This document shows positions 17,967 to 26,967 of a DNA stretch of 64,000 nucleotides, one piece after another (the stretch's first letter is position 1; every line of letters begins with the position of its first letter). The notes under the pieces are model-generated. The model searched no databases. It saw nothing but the letters and a program-made list of their open reading frames with translations, and was not told where the DNA came from. The translations under genes and the position numbers were made by a program. The stretch lies in the NCBI RefSeq assembly GCF_003390375.1, contig NZ_QUOT01000001.1:1364001-1428000 (forward strand), given 5' to 3'. This DNA is from Thalassotalea euphylliae. Lineage in GTDB: Bacteria > Pseudomonadota > Gammaproteobacteria > Enterobacterales > Alteromonadaceae.

Positions 17967-18485
17967 TTATTGCTCGCCGCCGTCTTCTCTATCGTGCTGA
18001 CCAAAGAAAGAGTCATAAATCATTAGGGCTGCGCCAACGAAGATCACCGAATCGGCAACATTAAATGCAGGCCAGTGAGACTTTCCTACGTAAAAGTCGA
18101 GAAAATCGATGACATAGCCAAACAACACGCGGTCAATTAAGTTGCCAAGTGCGCCACTTAGCATTAACGCAAAACCAACCCCTAGAATACGGTTTGACGA
18201 TGGTGTTTTAGATAGCCAATAGATGAATAAACCACTTGCCAAAGCGGCTATTGTGGTGAAAAACCAGCGCTGCCAGCCTCCTTGATCAGCTAAGAAGCTA
18301 AAAGCAGCACCTTCGTTATGTACATAGGTCAAATTAAAATATGGCATAACAGCAACACTTTCGTACAAATCAAAAGTGCCTGCGACCCAGTGTTTTGTCA
18401 CTTGATCGACAATGAGAAACAGGACAGTAAGCCACAGCCATTTTAGCCCAGTTGAAGAAAAAGGTGATGATGAAGAAAAGCTCAC
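17967..18485 (-). CDS. lspA: Lipoprotein signal peptidase (signal peptidase II)
   Basis: Inner-membrane aspartyl protease that cleaves prolipoprotein signal peptides after lipidation. The 172-residue protein has four transmembrane segments and the catalytic pair in GALGNLIDR and FNVADS, plus YVHNEGAAFS. The start is GTG with AAAGGA 8 nt upstream. A strong hairpin lies between ileS and lspA, so lspA may be partly uncoupled from ileS. Part of the conserved ileS-lspA-fkpB-ispH group. Confidence 0.96.
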   Translation of the reverse strand: MSFSSSSPFSSTGLKWLWLTVLFLIVDQVTKHWVAGTFDLYESVAVMPYFNLTYVHNEGAAFSFLADQGGWQRWFFTTIAALASGLFIYWLSKTPSSNRILGVGFALMLSGALGNLIDRVLFGYVIDFLDFYVGKSHWPAFNVADSVIFVGAALMIYDSFFGQHDREDGGEQ

Positions 18486-18523
18486 GTCAGAATTCCTTTA
18501 ACGAATAAATCTATCGGTAGAAG

Positions 18524-18556
18524 AAAATAAACCGCTGAAATTCAGCGGTTTATTTT
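18524..18556. terminator. Perfect hairpin between ileS and lspA
   Basis: A 16-bp perfect inverted repeat with a single-base loop: AAAATAAACCGCTGAA (18524-18539) and its complement (18541-18556). The GC-rich core CCGCTGAA with A/T flanks resembles a bidirectional intrinsic terminator. It sits 11 bp after the ileS stop, inside what is usually one operon, so it may reduce lspA-fkpB-ispH transcription relative to ileS. Confidence 0.7.
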
Positions 18557-18567
18557 GGAAGTGTCAG

Positions 18568-21384
18568 TTATGCGAACTGTCGCTGCTCACCGTCGCCATC
18601 AACGTTAGTTACACAACGTCCACATAGCTCAGGGTGGGCTTCAACCGCGCCGACATCGTCAGTAAAGTGCCAACAACGATCACACTTAGTACCTGCTGAT
18701 TGCGCAACCGCAACTGATAAACCTTCAAGCTCAGTTGCTACGGCTTCGCTAGGCGCTGCGTCAGTTGAAATCGCCGCGCCTGACGTGATCAGTACAAAGC
18801 GTAGCTCGTCACCTAATTTCGCAAGTTTATCTGCAAGCTCAGCTTGCGCATACAAAGTAACTTCAGCTTCAAGCGCTTTTCCTACTTTCTTATCTTTACG
18901 AGCAGATTCTAGCGCTTTGTTAACTTCAGCACGTACTAATAAAATGTCGTTCCAGTAATCGTCACTCAGCTCGCCATCGTTGGTAATACCAGCAATGTCT
19001 TCAAACCATACATTAGTGAACACAAACTCATCACGCTCGCCAGCAGCCGGAGCAGGCAATGCTTGCCAGATCTCTTGTGCAGTGAATGACAAGACTGGTG
19101 CCATCCAACGAGTCATCGCTTCCGCAATTAAGTACATTGCGGTTTGACATGAACGACGCGCATGGCTGTCAGATTTAGCTGTGTATTGACGATCTTTAAT
19201 GATGTCTAAGTAGAAGCCACCAAGCTCCGTTGTACAGAAGTTCATTAGCTTGTGCACCACTTGGTGGAACTCGTATTCATCGTAAGCATTAACGATTTCT
19301 GCTTGCAGCGCAGCAGCTTTGGCTACCACCCAACGATCCAACGCCACCATATCTTCAACGGCAACTGAATGCTGAGCTGGCTCGAAACCGTTAATGTTAG
19401 CTAACAAGAAGCGTGAAGTGTTACGAATACGACGATAAGCATCTGCTTGACGCTTAAAGATTTCATCGGAAACGGTAATTTCTTGCGTGTAGTTAACCGA
19501 AGCAACCCACAAGCGAAGAATGTCTGCTCCTAGCTTATTGGTAATCTCTGATGGCGTGATCACATTGCCTAATGACTTGGACATTTTCTTACCGTCAGCA
19601 TCAACGGTAAAACCATGGGTTAATACCGTCTTGTATGGCGCACTGCCATTAATCGCCATCGCTGTTTTTAATGAAGACTGGAACCAACCGCGGTGCTGAT
19701 CAGAGCCTTCCAAGTATAAATCTGCTGGATAACCTAACTCTTCGCGTTGTGCCATAACAGAGTAATGGGTAACGCCAGAATCAAACCAAACGTCTAGCGT
19801 GTCAGTTACTTTGCTATAAGCATCAGCGTCATCGCCTAATAAATCACTTACTTCTAGGTCGAACCATGCGTCCATACCTTGCTTTTCAACAAGCTTAGCC
19901 ACTTCTTCAATCAAACGTGGCGTGTCTGGGTGCAAGGCTTGTGTTTCTTTGTGAACAAACAAGGCTATTGGTACGCCCCAAGTACGCTGGCGAGAGATAC
20001 ACCAATCAGGGCTCGACTCTAACATTGAATCAATGCGCGCACGGCCCCAGTCAGGAATCCACTGCACACCTTCAACAGCACCTTGAACTTCTTCGCGAAG
20101 ACTATTCTTAGTCATGCTCACAAACCATTGAGGCGTCGCACGGAAAATTAATGGTGTTTTCGTTCTCCAGCAGTGCGGATAGCTGTGAGTAAATTTGTCT
20201 TTAACAAGTAAGTTGCCATGCTCAGCAACGACATCAATCACTTTCTCATCGACTTTGTAGACGTGCTCACCCGCGAACAACTCGACATTACTGCGGTAAA
20301 TTCCGTTATCGTCTAAGTAGTTTAACGTTTCGATGTTGTATAGTTTGCCAACATTGAAATCTTCTACACCGTGATCTGGTGCGGTATGAACACAGCCCGT
20401 ACCCGCATCGGTTGTAACGTGATCGCCTAAAATAACAGGTACTTTGCGCTCATAGAAAGGATGATTAACTTGCAAGTGTTCAAGTGCAGCACCGTTGACG
20501 CGACCAACAATGGCGAAGTCTTCCACGCCTGCGCGTTCCATCACACTTTCATGCAATGCTTCAGCAACTAACAAGCGTTCCTCGCCTGCTTGTACAATAA
20601 CGTAATCTAACTCGGCATTAACGCTAACTGCTTGGCTAGACGGCAGTGTCCACGGCGTTGTTGTCCAAATAACAACAGAAATTTTGCCGCTACCTGATAA
20701 GTCTGACACAAGCTCTGCTAGCACAGATTCATCAACAACCGGATATTTTACATCGATAGAGAAAGAAACTTTGTCGGCGTATTCAACTTCCGCTTCTGCA
20801 AGCGCAGAACCGCCAACAACACTCCAATAAACTGGTTTAAAGCCCTGTTGTAAGTGACCATTTTCCGTGATTTTACCGAGCGCGCGAATAATGTTGGCTT
20901 CAGTTTCAAAATCCATTGTTAAGTACGGATTTTCCCAGTCACCAAACACACCTAAGCGCTTGAAGCTCTCACGCTGGCCATCGACTTGCTTTGCCGCGTA
21001 CTCACGACACTTCTTACGAAACTCTGTAGCTGATAGTTTGTGGCCTGGTTTGCCAAATTTTTTCTCTACCACTAACTCAATCGGTAAACCGTGGCAATCC
21101 CAGCCAGGTACGTACGGCGAATCGAAGTCAGATAAGGTTTTTGCCTTAACAATAATATCTTTAAGAATTTTGTTTACCGAGTGACCTAAGTGAATGTCAC
21201 CATTGGCGTATGGAGGGCCGTCATGCAAAATAAATGACTTCTTACCTTTTTTCGCCGCTCTAATTTTGCTGTAAAGGCCCTTGTCAGCCCATTCTTTCAG
21301 CATTTGTGGTTCACGATTTGCCATGTTGCCGCGCATTGGGAAACTGGTATCTGGCAAATTCAAGGTATGTTTGTAATCACTCAT
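18568..21384 (-). CDS. ileS: Isoleucine--tRNA ligase
   Basis: Class I aminoacyl-tRNA synthetase, 938 residues as in E. coli IleRS. Visible: HIGH-type motif DIHLGHS (residues 67-73), the editing domain CP1 (about 200-390, with GTGCVHTAPDHG), KMSKS (GKKMSKSLGN, near 605), anticodon-binding helices, and the C-terminal zinc finger CDRCWH...CGRC (about 905-930). It is preceded by ribF and followed by lspA. The zinc finger marks the bacterial mupirocin-sensitive class; resistance itself cannot be read from sequence. Confidence 0.98.
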   Translation of the reverse strand: MSDYKHTLNLPDTSFPMRGNMANREPQMLKEWADKGLYSKIRAAKKGKKSFILHDGPPYANGDIHLGHSVNKILKDIIVKAKTLSDFDSPYVPGWDCHGLPIELVVEKKFGKPGHKLSATEFRKKCREYAAKQVDGQRESFKRLGVFGDWENPYLTMDFETEANIIRALGKITENGHLQQGFKPVYWSVVGGSALAEAEVEYADKVSFSIDVKYPVVDESVLAELVSDLSGSGKISVVIWTTTPWTLPSSQAVSVNAELDYVIVQAGEERLLVAEALHESVMERAGVEDFAIVGRVNGAALEHLQVNHPFYERKVPVILGDHVTTDAGTGCVHTAPDHGVEDFNVGKLYNIETLNYLDDNGIYRSNVELFAGEHVYKVDEKVIDVVAEHGNLLVKDKFTHSYPHCWRTKTPLIFRATPQWFVSMTKNSLREEVQGAVEGVQWIPDWGRARIDSMLESSPDWCISRQRTWGVPIALFVHKETQALHPDTPRLIEEVAKLVEKQGMDAWFDLEVSDLLGDDADAYSKVTDTLDVWFDSGVTHYSVMAQREELGYPADLYLEGSDQHRGWFQSSLKTAMAINGSAPYKTVLTHGFTVDADGKKMSKSLGNVITPSEITNKLGADILRLWVASVNYTQEITVSDEIFKRQADAYRRIRNTSRFLLANINGFEPAQHSVAVEDMVALDRWVVAKAAALQAEIVNAYDEYEFHQVVHKLMNFCTTELGGFYLDIIKDRQYTAKSDSHARRSCQTAMYLIAEAMTRWMAPVLSFTAQEIWQALPAPAAGERDEFVFTNVWFEDIAGITNDGELSDDYWNDILLVRAEVNKALESARKDKKVGKALEAEVTLYAQAELADKLAKLGDELRFVLITSGAAISTDAAPSEAVATELEGLSVAVAQSAGTKCDRCWHFTDDVGAVEAHPELCGRCVTNVDGDGEQRQFA

Positions 21385-21516
21385 TTATGTCGATATCCGT
21401 TAATTCAAATCTGGTCAATCTAACGATTCTATTCAATTCGCTTAGTCTAATTTTACCCTAACTCAATGATTCGTTAGTTTTTTGGACTAAGGCTCGCTAA
21501 TTTAAGTTTATGTAAC

Positions 21517-22458
21517 TTAAGCCATCTTGGCTTGATATTCAGTTACATAGTGACGCGCCTGTTGGCTGTCTTTGTTAATCTGTTCGGTTAGCTCTTGCAA
21601 AGAGTTAAACTTACGTTCTGCGCGCAGTTTATCTAGTAAAACAACTTCTAATATCTGACCGTACACATCTTGGTTAAAATCGAAAATATGCACTTCAAGT
21701 TGTTGTCTAATGCCTGCCACTGTAGGTCTTGAACCAATATTGGCAACACCAAAATATGTCCCGGCTTTGCTATTCACTTGCACCGCATAGACACCAGATA
21801 CTGGCGATACACGGCGTTTAAGCTTGATATTAGCCGTCGGGAAGCCTAACTCTCGACCACGTTTGTCACCGTGGAAAACACGACCATGAATCGAGTAAGG
21901 TCTGCCCAGCATGCCTTGCGCGTCAGCTAGTCTGTCTTGCTCTAAGGCTTGACGGATCTCGGTACTACTAATGCGGCAATCATCTAATTTAAAGCTCGCG
22001 GTATCCGAAACACCAAAGCCAAATTGCCCGCCCGCTTGGCTCAGCATTTTAAAGTCGCCAGTGCGATTCTTACCAAAGCGAAAATCATCGCCAATGATCA
22101 AATGCTTAATACCAAGCTGTTTAACCAACAATTGCTCGATAAAGTACTCGGCCGTTTGGCTAGCAAAAGCATGATTAAAGTTCACACAAATTAAGCGCTC
22201 TACCCCAAGCTCTGCCAGCAAGGCATATTTATCTCGTAAGCGAGTTAATCGAGCTGGCGCCGTTACAGGGCTAAACAACTCTTGCGGCTGCGGCTCAAAT
22301 ACCATCACAGCAGGCACACAATTCAGTGCTTTTGCCTGCTCTATCAATGCGGTAACAACGCGCCGGTGCCCTAAGTGAACGCCATCGAAATTACCTATGG
22401 TCAATACACAGCCGTGATCAGCTGGTTTTATGTTATGAATTCCGCGAATTAACTGCAT
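21517..22458 (-). CDS. ribF: Bifunctional riboflavin kinase/FAD synthetase
   Basis: Makes FMN and FAD from riboflavin. The FAD synthetase half has IGNFDGVHLGH and ISSTEIRQAL; the riboflavin kinase half has GRELGFPTANI and GVYAV...FGVANIGSRPTV. From the ATG at 22458 the protein is 313 residues, exactly the E. coli length, and begins MQLIRGIHNI like E. coli RibF. An ATG at 22521 would add 21 residues with no family counterpart; neither start has a clear ribosome binding site. It lies between murJ and ileS. Confidence 0.95.
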   Translation of the reverse strand: MQLIRGIHNIKPADHGCVLTIGNFDGVHLGHRRVVTALIEQAKALNCVPAVMVFEPQPQELFSPVTAPARLTRLRDKYALLAELGVERLICVNFNHAFASQTAEYFIEQLLVKQLGIKHLIIGDDFRFGKNRTGDFKMLSQAGGQFGFGVSDTASFKLDDCRISSTEIRQALEQDRLADAQGMLGRPYSIHGRVFHGDKRGRELGFPTANIKLKRRVSPVSGVYAVQVNSKAGTYFGVANIGSRPTVAGIRQQLEVHIFDFNQDVYGQILEVVLLDKLRAERKFNSLQELTEQINKDSQQARHYVTEYQAKMA

Positions 22459-22600
22459 TGAGCGATTCAATCTTGTCTGTTTAATCTTTTGGCCTAGCTT
22501 AGCTGATGTGTTTTTAGGCATTCATCAGTTATCAGCAAGTTAGCCTATCTAACCTAAAAAACCGACGAATTATATATTAGTCTCAGTAAAGAATCAGCAT

Positions 22601-24190
22601 TTAACGAGCAGAAATCGGGCTATTTTTATCAACCTTAAAATCACTGAGTTTTACTCGCATTAGCCATAGCAAAGCAAAGTAAACAATAACGCCGGCAACA
22701 ATCAAACCACTGATATGTACTAACTGCTGTGAAAATACCATTGCAAACCACTCATTTTCGCTTGGCTGAAAATAGATAATAGCGCTAGCCATTAGCGCAG
22801 AGGCGACAACTAACTTCGCAAAAAACCACTTGGTTTTATTGGGGATGGTGAACACACTACTGTTTTTCAACCCACGATAAAGCAGGAAGGCATTTAAAGT
22901 TGCCGATAAGGTAGTTGCCATTGCCAAACCAACATAGCCATAAAACGGCGCTAACATTAAATTAAAAGCCATGTTTGCCACCATGGCAATTATGCCTATT
23001 TTAACCGGAGTTTTGGTATCTTGACGTGAGTAGAACCCTGGGGCGAGCACTTTAATAAACATAAAACTTACTAAGCCAGAAAGATACGCATAAAGGGCGT
23101 AAGACACTTGCTGCACATCGCTTTGACTGAATTCACCGCGCATAAACAATAGCATGATGATAGGCTGAGCAAGCACCATTAACCCAGCTAACGCTGGCAT
23201 TCCCATCAAGCAAACAACCCGCAAGCCCCAATCAATGGTAGAAGAAAATTCTGTTTTATTTTCTCTAGCGTGCAGCCCAGAAAGGCTCGGTAAAATTACC
23301 GTGGCAATACCGATACCAAATAAACCAAGGGGAAACTCCAGTAAACGATCTGCATAGTACAACCAACTAATCGAACCCGTGACCAAGAAACTGGCAATTA
23401 AGGTATCTAACAGCAGGTTAATTTGGGTAACAGAAACACCAAACAAAGCAGGCACAATTAGCTTGCGAATTTTTGCCACTCCAGGTGCATGCCACGCCCA
23501 CTTGGGTTTTACCAAAACACCTGCGCGATATAAAAACGGCAGTTGAAACAAGAATTGCACTAAACCACCAAAAAATACCCCCCATGCTAAGGCGTAAGCA
23601 GGCAAATCAAAGTATGGAGTCAAGAAAATAGCACTGGCAATTATACAAACATTGAGTAATACCGGTGTGAAAGCGGCAGCGGCAAACTTTCCTAAGGTAT
23701 TCAATATTGCGCCAGCAAGTGCGGTTAGGCTAATAAACCACAAATACGGAAAAGTAATTTTGAGTAACGTAGAAGCCAGCTCAAACTTAGTGCCTTGCTC
23801 GCCTCCGTGCCACCAATCGAGAAACCAGCCAAAACCAAACAGCGCAACAATAACGGGCGAAGCTATCATACCGAACAGAGTTACGAGAGATATCACCACC
23901 CCTAACGTGCCAGACACCTGTGCAATCAGCTTTCTGGTTTCATCTGTGCCACTTTTTTCATCTTGTGCTTGATACTCACTGAGCACTGGCACAAAAGCCT
24001 GCGCGAACGCTCCTTCAGCAAATAAGCGTCGTAAAAAGTTGGGAATTTTATTAGCAAAGAAAAATACGTCAGCACCTGCACCTGTTCCCATGAAGTTAGC
24101 GATAACCACGTCACGCACTAATCCAAGTACACGGGAAATCATGGTCATGGCGCTAACAATAATGCCTGACTTAATTAACTTTTTACTCAC
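22601..24190 (-). CDS. murJ: Lipid II flippase MurJ
   Basis: Integral inner-membrane protein of the MOP exporter superfamily that moves lipid II to the periplasmic face for peptidoglycan synthesis. At 529 residues with about 14 hydrophobic segments it fits MurJ. The start KSGIIVSAMTMISRVLGLVRDVVIANFMG and the loop NKIPNFLRRLFAEGAFAQAFVPV are highly conserved and include the functional Arg residues. The start is GTG with a weak ribosome binding site. It is divergent from rpsT and upstream of ribF, the common gammaproteobacterial arrangement. Confidence 0.96.
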   Translation of the reverse strand: MSKKLIKSGIIVSAMTMISRVLGLVRDVVIANFMGTGAGADVFFFANKIPNFLRRLFAEGAFAQAFVPVLSEYQAQDEKSGTDETRKLIAQVSGTLGVVISLVTLFGMIASPVIVALFGFGWFLDWWHGGEQGTKFELASTLLKITFPYLWFISLTALAGAILNTLGKFAAAAFTPVLLNVCIIASAIFLTPYFDLPAYALAWGVFFGGLVQFLFQLPFLYRAGVLVKPKWAWHAPGVAKIRKLIVPALFGVSVTQINLLLDTLIASFLVTGSISWLYYADRLLEFPLGLFGIGIATVILPSLSGLHARENKTEFSSTIDWGLRVVCLMGMPALAGLMVLAQPIIMLLFMRGEFSQSDVQQVSYALYAYLSGLVSFMFIKVLAPGFYSRQDTKTPVKIGIIAMVANMAFNLMLAPFYGYVGLAMATTLSATLNAFLLYRGLKNSSVFTIPNKTKWFFAKLVVASALMASAIIYFQPSENEWFAMVFSQQLVHISGLIVAGVIVYFALLWLMRVKLSDFKVDKNSPISAR

Positions 24191-24538
24191 TCTGTTTGCT
24201 CAATAGGGAAAATAGACAAAAGAAATATTATGACGGTAACTCAAAGCGTTAAACAAGCAGAGAATGTTCTGTTTACCGCTAGTACTGCAATTTAGTTATT
24301 TCTGGCTCGTTATGTGTAGCAGCGCTAAAAATCGCAGAAATAACGCAGCTCACTGACGCAAATGGCTATTATTAAACCAATAAATAAATGCTAGTTTGTT
24401 TAATGGGAGTTATTAATTTAGCGGTAATTAATAAATCTGGTAATATTTATCGCTAAATCAATTGACAATTCCTCAGAAAAAAGGCATATTTTGCCGCCTT
24501 AAATTTAGGCTATATTTTATCACATTTAGGAGTTCACC
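24191..24538. other. Divergent promoter region murJ / rpsT
   Basis: No gene in 348 bp. It holds the rpsT promoter (24462-24490) and must hold the murJ promoter on the other strand. Two inverted repeats are visible: TTATTTCTG/CAGAAATAA (24296-24304 with 24335-24343) and ATTTAGCG/CGCTAAAT (24416-24423 with 24451-24458). The second ends four bases before the rpsT -35 box and might be an operator. Confidence 0.45.
24462..24490 (+). promoter_or_regulatory. Sigma-70 promoter of rpsT
   Basis: TTGACA (24462-24467), a 17-bp spacer and CATATT (24485-24490, four of six matches to TATAAT), about 50 bp upstream of the rpsT start. A perfect -35 box at standard spacing suits a strong ribosomal protein promoter. 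Confidence 0.65.
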
Positions 24539-24799
24539 TTGGCTAACTCAAAGCAAGCTAAGAAACGTGCGGTACAATCTGAAAAGCGCCGTCAACACAA
24601 TGCAAGCCGTCGTTCAATGATGCGTACTTTAGTTAAAAAAGTAATCGCTGCAATTGAAGCCGGTGACAAAGAATTGGCAACAAAAGAATTAGCAGCTGCG
24701 CAACCGATCTTAGATCGTTACGCAACTAAAGGTCTTATTCACAAAAACAAAGCCGCTCGTAGCAAGAGCCGTTTAAACGCTGCTATTAAAGCACTTTAA
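24539..24799 (+). CDS. rpsT: 30S ribosomal protein S20
   Basis: Primary 16S rRNA-binding protein of the small subunit; 86 residues, Lys/Arg-rich helical protein beginning MANSKQAKKRAVQSEKRRQHN. The start codon is TTG with AGGAG seven bases upstream. E. coli rpsT also starts with UUG, and that weak start is part of its translational autocontrol, so I take this as a conserved feature. It is monocistronic, with its own promoter and terminator. Confidence 0.98.
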   Translation: MANSKQAKKRAVQSEKRRQHNASRRSMMRTLVKKVIAAIEAGDKELATKELAAAQPILDRYATKGLIHKNKAARSKSRLNAAIKAL

Positions 24800-24861
24800 T
24801 TTGTTTTTGTAGACGCTTCTTTATAAGCACTTTTAATAGTTGTTAATAAATAAGCGATGTT

Positions 24862-24888
24862 AAAAACCGGCACCTAAGCCGGTTTTTT
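24862..24888 (+). terminator. Terminator of rpsT
   Basis: AAAAACCGGC (24862-24871) pairs with GCCGGTTTTT (24878-24887) around ACCTAA and is followed by further T. It lies 63 bp after the rpsT stop. Confidence 0.9.
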
Positions 24889-25040
24889 TATAACTGCATT
24901 TTTATACCTACACGTTTATGCCCGCGCGCATTAAGAGCTATTGACAGCTACATAATCCGTAAAGCCTCATTTAGAATAGTTGCACCCTGCAATGTTTTTT
25001 CCTACTCTTTTTGCCGTCAATGATAATGAGAATTCCCCGT

Positions 25041-26735
25041 ATGAATCTACATTCAACAACCAATAACAAATCAAACAAAGCTAAGCTAAGCAAACTTGCT
25101 GTTGTTGTTTTAATCGCCACATCAGCACTATCAGCTTGTAGCGACAACACAGCAAAATCTGAGCAAGCACCAACATTAGTTGAAAACCATGAAAATCGCT
25201 TAGACATCTATAAAACGGTTACGCTGAGTGCTGATTTAAATCACCTATCTGACAATCAAAAGCAAATGCTATCGCTGTTAATTGATGCATCTAAAATTAT
25301 GGATGATCTATTTTGGAAACAAGCATTTAACCAAGATAAAACAGCGTTTCTGGCAAAATTAAGCGACCCGAAAGTAAAAGCTTTTGCTGAGATTAATTAT
25401 GGTCCTTGGGATCGATTAGATGGTGACAAAGCGTTCTTAACCGGTTTTGATGCAAAATCTCACGGCGCACAGTTTTACCCAGCAGATATGACCAAAGCCG
25501 AGTTTGAACAAGCAAACTTCGCCGATAAGCAAGGGTTATATTCCATTGTTGAGCGTGACGCCAATGGCAAGCTTACGTCAACAGCCTATTCTGAAATCTA
25601 CACTGATGAAATCAATCGCGCCGCCGCTATTCTAGAAAAAGCAGCAGGTTTTGCCGATAATCAAGAATTCGCTAACTACCTTAAGATGCGTGCTAATGCC
25701 CTTCGTGCTGACGATTACCAAGCATCAGACTTTGCCTGGATGGACATGAAAACCAACCCAATTGACGTGGTGATTGGTCCAATTGAAACTTATGAAGATC
25801 AGTTATTTGGCTACCGCGCAGCGTTTGAGTCTTATGTGTTAGTAAAAGACTTATCTTGGAGTGAGCGTTTAGCGAAATACGCCGCATTTTTACCAGAGCT
25901 GCAACGTGACTTGCCTGTGGCGAAGAAATACAAGCAAGAAACACCGGGCTCAGATGCAGACTTAAATGCCTACGATGTTATTTACTATGCGGGGCATTCA
26001 AATGCAGGTGGCAAAACAATTGCGATCAACCTACCAAATGACGAAGAAGTGCAATTAGCCAAAGGTACACGTCGCCTGCAACTAAAAAATGCCATGCGCG
26101 CCAAATTTGATGCAATTATGCTACCGATTGCCGAGCAGCTTATTGTGCCAGAACAACGTAAGCACGTAACTTTCAATGGCTTCTTTGCGAACACCATGTT
26201 TCATGAAGTCGCACACGGTTTAGGCATTAAAAACACCATCAATGACCAAGGCACAGTGCGCCAAGCACTAAGAGAACATGCCTCTGCGCTTGAAGAGGGC
26301 AAAGCTGACGTACTTGGCCTTTACATGGTCAAACAGTTATTGGCGAAAGGCGCAATTACCGAAGGCACATTAGAGGATTACTACGTTACCTTTATGGCGG
26401 GTATCTTCCGCTCTGTGCGCTTTGGCGCGAGCTCTGCGCACGGTAAAGCAAATATGGTGCGCTTCAATTATTTCCAAGAGCAAGGTGCCTTTAGCCGTGA
26501 CGAACAAGGTTTATACAGCGTAAATATGGAGAAGATGACGCAAGCTGTCGATTCATTATCTGAGCTAATTTTGACGCTGCAAGGTAACGGTGATTACGCA
26601 GGCGTTGATCAGTTGGTCAAAGAAAAAGGCCTGATCAAAGAAGACCTAGCGAAAAGCTTAGCGAAACTTGAAGCTGCAAATATTCCTGTAGATATCGTAT
26701 TTGAGCAAGGCAAACAAGTTCTAGGGCTGAAATAG
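25041..26735 (+). CDS. Peptidase M49-like zinc-dependent lipoprotein
   Basis: A protein of about 564 residues resembling bacterial members of the dipeptidyl-peptidase III (M49) family. The zinc site is HEVAHG near residue 389, followed about 50 residues later by EEGKADVLG, which supplies the third ligand. The motif is the shorter HExxH pentapeptide rather than the hexapeptide HExxGH of human DPP III; pentapeptide members are known in bacteria. A lipoprotein signal (LSAC, Cys near residue 33) puts it in the envelope, unlike cytosolic DPP III. I prefer the ATG at 25041; in-frame ATGs at 25020 and 25026 and a TTG at 25011 are alternatives. The substrate is unknown. Confidence 0.75.
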   Translation: MNLHSTTNNKSNKAKLSKLAVVVLIATSALSACSDNTAKSEQAPTLVENHENRLDIYKTVTLSADLNHLSDNQKQMLSLLIDASKIMDDLFWKQAFNQDKTAFLAKLSDPKVKAFAEINYGPWDRLDGDKAFLTGFDAKSHGAQFYPADMTKAEFEQANFADKQGLYSIVERDANGKLTSTAYSEIYTDEINRAAAILEKAAGFADNQEFANYLKMRANALRADDYQASDFAWMDMKTNPIDVVIGPIETYEDQLFGYRAAFESYVLVKDLSWSERLAKYAAFLPELQRDLPVAKKYKQETPGSDADLNAYDVIYYAGHSNAGGKTIAINLPNDEEVQLAKGTRRLQLKNAMRAKFDAIMLPIAEQLIVPEQRKHVTFNGFFANTMFHEVAHGLGIKNTINDQGTVRQALREHASALEEGKADVLGLYMVKQLLAKGAITEGTLEDYYVTFMAGIFRSVRFGASSAHGKANMVRFNYFQEQGAFSRDEQGLYSVNMEKMTQAVDSLSELILTLQGNGDYAGVDQLVKEKGLIKEDLAKSLAKLEAANIPVDIVFEQGKQVLGLK

Positions 26736-26762
26736 CCTTATTTTGGACGAGTCAGTAAAAGT

Positions 26763-26794
26763 AAAAAAAGCCGAAGCTTAGCTTCGGCTTTTTT
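26763..26794 (+). terminator. Terminator of the M49 peptidase gene
   Basis: GCCGAAGC (26770-26777) pairs with GCTTCGGC (26781-26788) around TTA, with seven A before and six T after. It lies 28 bp beyond the stop. Confidence 0.92.
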
Positions 26795-26967
26795 ATGTCT
26801 AACGTAACTTTTCTCTTAAGTTCTCTACTCGTTATTTTCGCTTTCAATCAAACAAACGCAGAATAGTGCTCGCATTGTCACTATTAATTCTGTATATAAA
26901 AAGCACAATAATAAAAATAACTGAAATTACGAATCTTAAATTACAACGAAAATACAACAGGTGAACA

